NCBI RefSeq assembly: GCF_013030945.1
Contig: NZ_JABBXF010000012.1
Coordinates: forward strand, 124,001-188,000
Source of the DNA: Streptomyces morookaense
GTDB taxonomy: Bacteria; Actinomycetota; Actinomycetes; Streptomycetales; Streptomycetaceae
Length of the DNA: 64,000 nucleotides
Direction: 5' to 3'
Numbering within the stretch: position 1 is the stretch's first letter; each line of letters opens with the position of its first letter. Both the position numbers and the translations under genes were made by a program. Shown in pieces: positions 44,453 through 51,287 of the stretch. The notes below the pieces were generated by a model, which saw only the letters and a list, made by a program, of their open reading frames with translations, did not search any database and was not told the DNA's origin.

Positions 44453-44932
44453 TCAGTACTCCCCGGAGATCTCCGCCGCCAGGTACCCGTCGACATCCGG
44501 CGGGTCCTGGCGGACCACGTGCTCCACCCACGCATCCCGCTCGTGCGCCATCGCGGCCATCTCCCACACGCAGGCCGTCGCACGGCCCGGCGCCTCGGCC
44601 GGCCGCGTCAGATCCGACCAGTCGGCCAGCCAGGTACGCGTGTGCAGGATCAGCCTGTTGGCGCTCCACCAGCCGACGACCACGTACACCCCGTCGGCAT
44701 CCTCGTGCACCACGCTGAAGGCATGCGAGAGGCCCTCGCAGTGCGCGGGCGGCAGCGTCATGCCCACAGCGGTCCGCGCGAAGGCGTCGACCTCCTCGGA
44801 AGGCACCTCCCGCAGCGCCGACACCGCGTAGCGCTTCACGGTCCAGCCGCCCGTCCGCTCGTGCCGCAGCGTGCGCACCGAGCGGGGCGTGTAAGGGGTG
44901 GGACGCGTCCCCACCTGTAATGCGGAAGCCAT
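44453..44932 (-). CDS. Uncharacterised protein (159 residues)
   Basis: Starts at ATG 44932, divergent from the cupin/MetRS-like operon. The sequence has VKRYAVSALREVPSEEVDAF, then VVHEDADGVYVVVGWWSANR and LILHTRTWLADWSDLTR, with many Trp residues and a negatively charged end. It may be a small ligand-binding alpha/beta fold; I do not recognise the family. Position next to the hydrazine operon suggests a link to that pathway, but nothing in the sequence proves it. Confidence 0.65.
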   Translation of the reverse strand: MASALQVGTRPTPYTPRSVRTLRHERTGGWTVKRYAVSALREVPSEEVDAFARTAVGMTLPPAHCEGLSHAFSVVHEDADGVYVVVGWWSANRLILHTRTWLADWSDLTRPAEAPGRATACVWEMAAMAHERDAWVEHVVRQDPPDVDGYLAAEISGEY

Positions 44933-44973
44933 GCCGCCATGGTGGCACGGTCGCCCCGACCGGCCCAAGACCG

Positions 44974-45002
44974 TTCCAGTGCTCCTCGAGCGGTGTCCGG
45001 GA
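44974..45002. promoter_or_regulatory. Triple SARP-box-like repeat upstream of the hydrazine operon
   Basis: TTCCAGT (44974-44980), CTCGAGC (44985-44991) and TCCGGGA (44996-45002) are spaced 11 nt, 58 nt before GTG 45060. Likely drives the five or more overlapping genes from 45060 to 50331. Confidence 0.5.
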
Positions 45003-45059
45003 CCTTTCTCCCGTCGGCCGCGCGCGACGCGGAACGGACTACCGCCTGGGAGCCTGGCT

Positions 45060-45416
45060 GTGCAGACGTTCACCCTGGATGATTCACAGCTGATCCACGA
45101 GTACGGGATCGGCATAGGCCGGTGGGAGCACCGGCCGAAAGCGGAACAGATGCCGTTCGACGCCATGTGGTGCCGCGTCCCGGCGCATTCCGCAAGCCGA
45201 CAGGACCAGCATCCCGAAGTCGAACTGGCCGTCGTCGTGGCCGGCACCGCCGTCTTCGCCGTCGACGGCAAGGAAGTGACGGCGCCTCCGGGTACCGCCG
45301 TGCTGCTGTCCCCCGGTGAACGGCACGTCATCACGGCGGCCGAGGAGCCGGTGAGCATCCTGAGCGTGTACTGGCTGCCGCGCGCGGCCGAGGACGGCGG
45401 GGAGACGGCACGATGA
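45060..45416 (+). CDS. Cupin component of a split hydrazine synthetase
   Basis: A 118-residue cupin, GTG 45060. It reads VQTFTLDDSQLIHEYGIGIG, then DQHPEVELAVVVAGTAVFAVDG and PPGTAVLLSPGERHVITA. His and Glu in DQHPEVE and His in GERHV would bind metal. Hydrazine synthetases such as Spb40 and Tri28 are fusions of an N-terminal cupin with a MetRS-like domain and join N-hydroxylysine to glycine. Here the cupin is a separate gene overlapping the MetRS-like gene by 4 nt (ATGA). The role is inferred from this arrangement. Confidence 0.82.
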   Translation: MQTFTLDDSQLIHEYGIGIGRWEHRPKAEQMPFDAMWCRVPAHSASRQDQHPEVELAVVVAGTAVFAVDGKEVTAPPGTAVLLSPGERHVITAAEEPVSILSVYWLPRAAEDGGETAR

Positions 45417-46783
45417 CCGCGGCTCCCACGACCGGTCCGGGTGGCGACGGCCGGAAAGCGACCGTGCTCCTCTCCCCTCCCCCGACCCCGAACGGTCCGC
45501 TGCACGTGGGCCACCTGGCCGGGCCGTACATCGCGGCGGATGTCGCGGCCCGCGCGGCCCGGCTGCGCGGCGAGCGGGTGCTGACCGTGTGCGGCCTGGA
45601 CGACCACCAGAACTACGTGCCGGCCAAGGCCCGGCAGCAGGGCACCAAGGTGCGGGAGGAGCGCGACGGGCATGCCGCGCGCATCCGCGCGGTGTTCGAA
45701 CGGGCCGGTGTGCACCACGACGTCTTCACCGACCCGCTGAGCGACGCGGCCTACCGCGCCGCGGTGGACGGCTTCCTGCAGGAGCTCGTCGGCTCCGGAA
45801 CGGCACCGGTGCGGGAGTGGCGGACACCGGTGTGCGCCCGGTGCCCCGGTACGCCCCACCACGCCTACGTGTCAGGTCGCTGCCCCTCCTGCGGGTCCGG
45901 TTCGGGGGGCGGCACCTGTGAGGTCTGCGGCACGCACACCACGGCCGGGAACCTGCTCGAACCGCGCTGCACCCGCTGCGGGTCGCTGCTGACCGGACAG
46001 TTGACGGTGCGGGGGCCGGTGCTGCCGCTGGAACGGTACCGGGAGACGCTGTGCCGGATCTGGGCGAAGGCCCCGGCGTCACCCGCCGCACGGCAGTTGC
46101 TGCACCGTCTGCTGGACCGGGAGACGCTCCCCGAGGTGCCGCTCAGCTACCCCACGGACTGGGGTATCGAATCCGGCGCGACGCCCGGTCACCGCATCGA
46201 CGTCTGGGCCGAGATGGCGCTCGGCTACGTCCACACCGTCGGCCAACGGCTGGCCCCGGGCGCGGCCGGGCTCGCCGCGCACGCGGACGCCTGGCGGGGC
46301 GTCCAGTCGCTGTGGGCCTTCCTCGGACGCGACAACGCCTTCTACTACCTGGTCCTCTTCCCCTCCCTGTTCGCCGCCTGCGGACTGCCGCCGGAGGTGA
46401 TCGGCGGGCTGGTGGTCAACGAGTTCTACCGGCTGTCCGGCGAAAAGTTCTCCACCAGCCGGAACCACGCGGTGTGGGCCCACGAACTGCTGGAGCACGA
46501 CGATCCCCGGGCGCTGCGCGCCTTCCTCTGCTGGGACCGGCCGGCTCCCCACTCCACCGACTTCACCCTGGAGCGCTATCGCAGGGTCAGCGCCGAGTGG
46601 GACTTCGGCGCCGAGGCGGCAACCGGCGACGCGGCGCGCTCCATGGCGCGGGAACGCGCAGCCCAGGCGCTGACGCTGGAGCACTTCGACGCCGCGCTCG
46701 CCGCCCGCTGCCTGCTCGTCCCCGGTGGCGACCCCGTGCTGCGAGGGGTGCTGACCGGGACGGAGGGCGGGGAGTCCCCGTGA
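45413..46783 (+). CDS. MetRS-like protein, catalytic component of a split hydrazine synthetase
   Basis: A 456-residue class I aminoacyl-tRNA synthetase-like protein. The HIGH-type motif is PNGPLHVGHLAG (His31, His34), the KMSKS-type motif is GEKFSTSRNH (about residue 345), and four CxxC pairs (CARC, CPSC, CEVC, CTRC) form the zinc knuckle of MetRS. The usual C-terminal anticodon-binding domain is missing or very short, so it is unlikely to charge tRNA. In s56-p1 and triacsin clusters this domain activates glycine for N-N bond formation with N-hydroxylysine. It overlaps the cupin before it and the FAD oxidase after it. Confidence 0.9.
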   Translation: MTAAPTTGPGGDGRKATVLLSPPPTPNGPLHVGHLAGPYIAADVAARAARLRGERVLTVCGLDDHQNYVPAKARQQGTKVREERDGHAARIRAVFERAGVHHDVFTDPLSDAAYRAAVDGFLQELVGSGTAPVREWRTPVCARCPGTPHHAYVSGRCPSCGSGSGGGTCEVCGTHTTAGNLLEPRCTRCGSLLTGQLTVRGPVLPLERYRETLCRIWAKAPASPAARQLLHRLLDRETLPEVPLSYPTDWGIESGATPGHRIDVWAEMALGYVHTVGQRLAPGAAGLAAHADAWRGVQSLWAFLGRDNAFYYLVLFPSLFAACGLPPEVIGGLVVNEFYRLSGEKFSTSRNHAVWAHELLEHDDPRALRAFLCWDRPAPHSTDFTLERYRRVSAEWDFGAEAATGDAARSMARERAAQALTLEHFDAALAARCLLVPGGDPVLRGVLTGTEGGESP

Positions 46784-47883
46784 GGCGTACACCAGGCGTC
46801 GGGCGCACGAGAATCTGCGTAGTGGGGGCGGGTCTGGCGGGGGCCCTGCTCGCCTGGCGGCTCTCCGCCAGGCCGGAGTTCCGTGTCACGCTCCTCACCG
46901 GGGACGGACGCCCGGACGCGACCGCAGCCTCGGGTGGGCTGGTACGCGCCTTCGAACCCGGGTCCGAAACGGCGCGCCTGGCCGCGCTCAGCCTGGCGGA
47001 GCTGCGCGCCGACCCGCGGCTGCGTGCATGGGCCGGGTACCGCGAGAGCCCGTCCCTGTACATCCTCGGCGGCGCCGACGCGCCGGTCGCCGCTCTGCCG
47101 CCGACGGCGCGGTGGTACGACGCCGGTCGACTGGCCGCCGAGTACGGCATCCACGGCCTGCCGGACGGCGCGGCGGCCGTGTGGGAGCCCGTCGCCGGGC
47201 ACATCTCGCCGCATGGTCTGCGCCGTGCCGTGTGCGCGGATCTCGCCGCCCGGGGCACGGCCGTCACCCCCGGCCGCCTGCACACGGTGGCACGAACCGG
47301 TGAAGGCGGTGTCCGGTACGGCGTCGGCTCGATCACGGGCGAGACGGACGCACTGGTGCTGGCCACCGGCGCCTGGACCGGGCCGTTGCTGAACGCCCTG
47401 GGACTGCCGGCGGACGGCCCGGGCCTGCGCACCAAGGTCGTCCAGTGCGCCGTGTACCGCACCGCGGGGCGCCGTCCGCCACCCTTCGTCGACGCCACGA
47501 CGGGCCTGTACGGCCGCCCGGTGGGCGATGACCGGATGCTGCTCGGTCTGCCCACCCGGCGCTGGGGGGCCGCTGCCGGTGCCCCGCATTTTCTGGCCCG
47601 CGAGGAGCGGGCCGTCCGGACCACCGCCGCCCGGCGCCTGCCCGGCCTGTCGCTGGAGCGGCTCGTGCGCCCCGTGGCCGCCGTCGACGCCTACGGTCCG
47701 TCCGGGCAACTCGCCCTGGCACCCGTCGCCGACGGATCCGGCCGGCTGTTCCTCTTCACCGGCGGCGGAGGGGGTTCGGCGAAGCTGGCGCTCGCTGCGT
47801 CCCACGAGGCGGCCGACACCCTGTCGGCCCGTCTCCGCGCCCCGGTCCCGCACCCCACCTGTACACCGAGGGAGATGTCATGA
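46780..47883 (+). CDS. DAO-type FAD-dependent amine oxidase (hydrazinoacetate-forming, predicted)
   Basis: A 367-residue D-amino acid/glycine oxidase-like flavoprotein. The FAD motif is ICVVGAGLAGALLAWRL, and the late FAD-binding region is FTGGGGGSAKLALAASHEAAD. In the s56-p1 pathway the homologue Spb39 oxidatively cleaves the lysine-glycine hydrazine adduct to release hydrazinoacetic acid, and triacsin has a matching Tri27. GTG 46780 overlaps the MetRS-like stop, and its own stop overlaps the next ATG, so it is in the same operon. Confidence 0.88.
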   Translation: MRRTPGVGRTRICVVGAGLAGALLAWRLSARPEFRVTLLTGDGRPDATAASGGLVRAFEPGSETARLAALSLAELRADPRLRAWAGYRESPSLYILGGADAPVAALPPTARWYDAGRLAAEYGIHGLPDGAAAVWEPVAGHISPHGLRRAVCADLAARGTAVTPGRLHTVARTGEGGVRYGVGSITGETDALVLATGAWTGPLLNALGLPADGPGLRTKVVQCAVYRTAGRRPPPFVDATTGLYGRPVGDDRMLLGLPTRRWGAAAGAPHFLAREERAVRTTAARRLPGLSLERLVRPVAAVDAYGPSGQLALAPVADGSGRLFLFTGGGGGSAKLALAASHEAADTLSARLRAPVPHPTCTPREMS

Positions 47884-49265
47884 GCGCCGATGTGCGCGGT
47901 CTGCTGGAGGACGCCTGCCCGGGCCACGTGGTCACCCCGGAGCACCCTGCCTACGACAGGGTCCGGCTCCTGTTCAACGGGGCCCACGACCACCGCCCGG
48001 TGGCCGTCTGCCTGCCGCGGAACACCGCCGAAGTGCGTGCCGCCGTACTGGCCGCGCAGCAGACCGGTCTGCCGGCCGCCGTACGCGGCGGCGGCCACAA
48101 CGTGGCCGGGGCCGGGTCGGCCGACGGCGGTGTGGTGATCGACCTGCGGCTGCTCGACCAGGTCCGGGTGGACCCGGACAGCCGCACCGCGCAGGTGGGC
48201 GGCGGCGCCGTCTGGGCGGATGTCGACCTTGCCGCCGGAGCACACCAACTGGCCACCACCGGCGGCACTTTCGACGACACCGGCGTCGGCGGCCTCACCC
48301 TCGGCGGGGGCATCGGCCACCTCATGGGACGCTATGGCCTCACCTGTGACAATGTTCTTGCATACGAACTGGTCACCGCCTCCGGCGAGATACTGACGGT
48401 GTCGCCCGAGTGCCACCCGGAGATCGACTGGGCACTGCGCGGCGCCGGCCACCACTTCGGCGTGGTCACCCGGTTCACCTTCCGGCTGCACCACGTCCCC
48501 CTGGTCTACGGCGGCTACGTCGCCTACCCGGCCGAGGACCCGGCGCCCGCCATCCGGCTCTTCCGGGACCTGATGCAGGATGCGCCCGACGACCTGACCT
48601 GCACTCTGCTGCTGGAGCGGCACGGCCCGATGCAGAAGCCCGCGGCCGTGATGAGCGTCTGCTACGCGGGGGACGACCCCGGATACCGGGTCACCCTGGA
48701 CAAGGTGCTGCGCACCACCCTCACCCCGCTGGACTGGCGCATCGCCGACCGTTCGTACGTGTCCATGCAACTGTGCCTGGGCCGCCTGCCGTTCGGCCTC
48801 CGTCACTACTGGAGCGCCCGCTGCACGACGGGCCTGCCCGACGACCTGGTCGAGGGGCTTGCCGAGCGCTTCGCCGCGGCGCGGATCACCGACCCGTACA
48901 ACGACACGGTCCTGATAGAGCCGATCCACGGGGCGGTGCGCTCCGGAGCCCGGGTGCCGGGCGCAGTGCCGTTCCGGTCGGCCCGGTTCAACATCACCGG
49001 CATGGCCATCTGGGATTCGGGACTGCACGACGCCGACGCCCAGCAGCGCGACTGGGCCCGCTCGGTCTCCCGGCTGGCCGAGCCGTACAGCACCTGGGGG
49101 GAGGGCTATCTCAACTACGCCAACCACGAGGGCCTCACCGCCGCCCGGGGGGAGCAGACCTACGGCCCGGAGAACTTCGCCCGGCTGCGCCGGCTGAAGC
49201 AACGCCTGGACCCGGACGGCTTCTTCCGGTCCGGATACTCCCTGCTTCCGGGGGTGACGCGATGA
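47880..49265 (+). CDS. Berberine bridge enzyme-like FAD oxidase
   Basis: A 461-residue FAD-linked oxidase of the VAO/BBE family. RGGGHNVAGAGSADGGVVID supplies the His that should link covalently to FAD. The second Cys of bicovalent BBE enzymes is not seen in the segment GVGGLTLGGGIGHLMGRYG. The C-terminal substrate domain ends NYANHEGLTA and QRLDPDGFFRSGYSLLPG. It may oxidise a hydrazine or tailor the polyketide. ATG overlaps the DAO stop. Confidence 0.9.
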   Translation: MSADVRGLLEDACPGHVVTPEHPAYDRVRLLFNGAHDHRPVAVCLPRNTAEVRAAVLAAQQTGLPAAVRGGGHNVAGAGSADGGVVIDLRLLDQVRVDPDSRTAQVGGGAVWADVDLAAGAHQLATTGGTFDDTGVGGLTLGGGIGHLMGRYGLTCDNVLAYELVTASGEILTVSPECHPEIDWALRGAGHHFGVVTRFTFRLHHVPLVYGGYVAYPAEDPAPAIRLFRDLMQDAPDDLTCTLLLERHGPMQKPAAVMSVCYAGDDPGYRVTLDKVLRTTLTPLDWRIADRSYVSMQLCLGRLPFGLRHYWSARCTTGLPDDLVEGLAERFAAARITDPYNDTVLIEPIHGAVRSGARVPGAVPFRSARFNITGMAIWDSGLHDADAQQRDWARSVSRLAEPYSTWGEGYLNYANHEGLTAARGEQTYGPENFARLRRLKQRLDPDGFFRSGYSLLPGVTR

Positions 49266-49648
49266 GCCGGGCGAACACGGGCGTGCCCGCACGCGTGACA
49301 CCGCAGGGGCGCTACGACGGGCTGTCCTTCCGCTCCTCGGCTGCCGGGACGGCGGCCGAGGACGACCCGGAGAGCACCCCGGTCGGGAGTTACCACCAGA
49401 CGGGCGACCTGGTGTGGGCGGAGTTCTCGGGCGGTGCGGTGCGGCAGGGCCGGCTGGTGGGACGCTGCGGCCCCGGCGGGGTCATCACCGCCGCGTACTG
49501 CCAGGTGCTCACGGACGGCGCCGTGGTGTCGGGCAACTGCGTGAGCCACCCCGAGCAGTTGCCGGACGGGCGGCTGCGGCTGCGCGAGGAGTGGTGCCGC
49601 GCGGACGGCTCGCGCGGCACTTCGTTCATCGAGGAGGTGCACGCATGA
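49262..49648 (+). CDS. Uncharacterised protein (128 residues), n-acetylglutamate-synthase-annotated type
   Basis: A small beta-rich protein. GRYDGLSFRSSAAGTAAEDD is followed by GSYHQTGDLVWAEFSGGAVR, GRLVGRCGPGGVITAAYCQV, and LREEWCRADGSRGTSFIEE. Proteins of this type, often misannotated as N-acetylglutamate synthase, occur next to oxidoreductases in many actinobacteria. I cannot assign a function. It overlaps both the BBE-like gene and the SDR gene, so it is part of the operon. Confidence 0.72.
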   Translation: MSRANTGVPARVTPQGRYDGLSFRSSAAGTAAEDDPESTPVGSYHQTGDLVWAEFSGGAVRQGRLVGRCGPGGVITAAYCQVLTDGAVVSGNCVSHPEQLPDGRLRLREEWCRADGSRGTSFIEEVHA

Positions 49649-50331
49649 CCGCCACCGGCCGGACCGCGCTGGTCACCGGCGCCAACCGCGGTCTGGGGCT
49701 CGCCGTGGCGCGGGAACTGGCCGCGCGCGGGCATCGGGTCCTGCTCGCGGCGCGCGACGGGGACGCCGCTGCCGAAGCCGCCGCCGGACTGGGCGGTGCG
49801 GTGGCGCCGCTCGCCCTCGACGTGACCGACCCGGACGCGGTGTGCGCGGCAGCGCGCCGTGCGGGAGAGGTCGACATCCTCGTCAACAACGCGGGTGTGC
49901 TGCTGGATTGGGACGCGGCGCCGTCCACGGTCGACCTGTCACTCGTGCGCCGGGCCCTGGAGGTGAACCTGCTGGGCGCCTGGCGGACGGCTCAGGCCGT
50001 GGTGCCGGGCATGGTGGCCCGGGGCTGGGGCCGGGTGGTCAACGTCTCCAGCGGGGCGGCGTCCTTCGCCTACGGACCCGCGGCGCGGTGCCCCGGATAC
50101 ACGGCCTCCAAGGTCGCGCTCAACGCACTCACCGCCATGCTCGCCGAGGAGAACAAGGGGACCGGGGTGCTGGTGAACGCGATCAACCCGGGCCTGGTCC
50201 GCACCCGGATGCGGCCGGACGCGGAGCAGACGCCGGAGGAGGCGGCCCGCCACATCGCGGATGCGGCGACGCTCCCCGACGACGGTCCCACCGGGGTGTT
50301 CCTGCGCCGGGACACGGTCATCGACTGGTGA
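49645..50331 (+). CDS. SDR oxidoreductase
   Basis: A 228-residue short-chain dehydrogenase with LVTGANRGLGLAVARELAARG, NNAGVLLDW, SSGAASFAYGPAARCPGYTASK and the late NPGLVRTRM. It is the last gene of the operon that starts at 45060, before a strong hairpin. It could reduce an aldehyde or ketone by-product or a polyketide carbonyl. GAGGAGG precedes ATG 49645, inside the previous stop. Confidence 0.88.
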   Translation: MTATGRTALVTGANRGLGLAVARELAARGHRVLLAARDGDAAAEAAAGLGGAVAPLALDVTDPDAVCAAARRAGEVDILVNNAGVLLDWDAAPSTVDLSLVRRALEVNLLGAWRTAQAVVPGMVARGWGRVVNVSSGAASFAYGPAARCPGYTASKVALNALTAMLAEENKGTGVLVNAINPGLVRTRMRPDAEQTPEEAARHIADAATLPDDGPTGVFLRRDTVIDW

Positions 50332-50359
50332 CGGCGCGGTGCACACCGGATGCTGTCAG

Positions 50360-50400
50360 CCCTGTCGGGCCGGCCCTGTGCCAGGGCCGGCCCGGCAGGG
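50360..50400. terminator. Bidirectional terminator, 19-bp stem
   Basis: 50360-50378 pairs with 50382-50400 with a single mismatch, allowed as a wobble in RNA, and a 3-nt loop. It lies between the converging SDR and TenA-like genes. Confidence 0.82.
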
Positions 50401-50409
50401 CGGTGCTGC

Positions 50410-51105
50410 TCAGACGGTGCCCGACGTCCTCGTCGGCCAGTCGGCGTGCGTCCACGCGGCCTCGGTGACCGCGTGCGTGTAGCGCAGGCCCATGGTGAAG
50501 TAGGTGACGAGTTCCGTGCGGCCGGGCCCCGACATCAGCTCGCCCAACTCGTCGTAGGCAGCCACCAGTTCGGAGACCGTGCGGGCGTAGGCGGACCCCG
50601 GGTGGTACATCTCCGTCCACGCCTCGTACCGCGAGCCGGCCTGCCGCCGGGCGCGCAGGTCGTCGGTGATCCGCTGCTGGAACCAGGCCAGCGGCAGCAG
50701 CGCCCCCATGCCGGCCGCAACCGAACTGTCGGTCGCCGCATGCAGGAAGGCGGTGTGCGCGTGGGTGGCCGCGGCGACGGCCGCCGTGGGGTCGGCAGGC
50801 GGCGCGCCGATCTCCGCGCACATCCCGTTGTGGGCCCCGAGCAGTCGCGCGCCCGCCTGCACCGTGTCCACAGCCGCCCGGGCCAGCAGGCTCACGTGGT
50901 GTTCCCATCGGGTCGCCGCCGCCGTCCTGGCCAGCGCCCGGGCGTAGGCGGGCAGCAGATGGCCCGCGCTCTGCTCGACGAGGACCGTCAGGGACCGCGG
51001 CGGCAGCGAACCGTCCCGGATCCCCGCCCAGAACGGATGGTCCACCGCCTCCTTCCACACGGGTTCGGCCAGTTCGTTCAATTCCTGGTGCAGCACGGCT
51101 GACAT
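50410..51105 (-). CDS. TenA/thiaminase II-family protein (second copy)
   Basis: A 231-residue helical protein with EPVWKEAVDHPFWAGIRDGS, then VEQSAGHLLPAYARALA and a long middle with LLPLAWFQQRITDDLRAR. The end YFTMGLRYTHAVTEAAWTH fits the TenA C-terminal helix with its Glu. It is only distantly similar to the TenA-like protein at 36656-37423. It is encoded alone. A hydrolase acting on an amide or amine intermediate is possible; thiamine salvage is less likely in this context. Confidence 0.82.
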   Translation of the reverse strand: MSAVLHQELNELAEPVWKEAVDHPFWAGIRDGSLPPRSLTVLVEQSAGHLLPAYARALARTAAATRWEHHVSLLARAAVDTVQAGARLLGAHNGMCAEIGAPPADPTAAVAAATHAHTAFLHAATDSSVAAGMGALLPLAWFQQRITDDLRARRQAGSRYEAWTEMYHPGSAYARTVSELVAAYDELGELMSGPGRTELVTYFTMGLRYTHAVTEAAWTHADWPTRTSGTV

Positions 51106-51177
51106 CCCTTCCTGTCGCGGGCACGGCCGGCCGGACGCTGGAGGCCCGGCACCGGCTCAGCAGCATTCGGGACGGCC

Positions 51178-51195
51178 CTGGAGCGCGGCTCGAGG
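51178..51195. promoter_or_regulatory. SARP-box-like direct repeat
   Basis: CTGGAGC (51178-51184) and CTCGAGG (51189-51195) are 11 nt apart in the divergent TenA/MMPL region. A second pair, CTCGAGC (51209-51215) and CTGCAGC (51220-51226), follows with the same spacing, 62 nt before GTG 51288. Confidence 0.5.
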
Positions 51196-51287
51196 GCGGT
51201 GGCGGCGACTCGAGCGCCGCTGCAGCGGGACGCCAGTGCGCCGTGCGGTCATGAGCGCCGATTTCGGGAAGCCCTCGAGGAGGCAAT

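Noticed and set aside
45413..46783. Housekeeping or resistance methionyl-tRNA synthetase
   Set aside because: The anticodon-binding C-terminus is missing and the gene is fused by overlaps to a cupin and a FAD oxidase; a hydrazine synthetase role fits better, though a self-resistance MetRS cannot be fully excluded.
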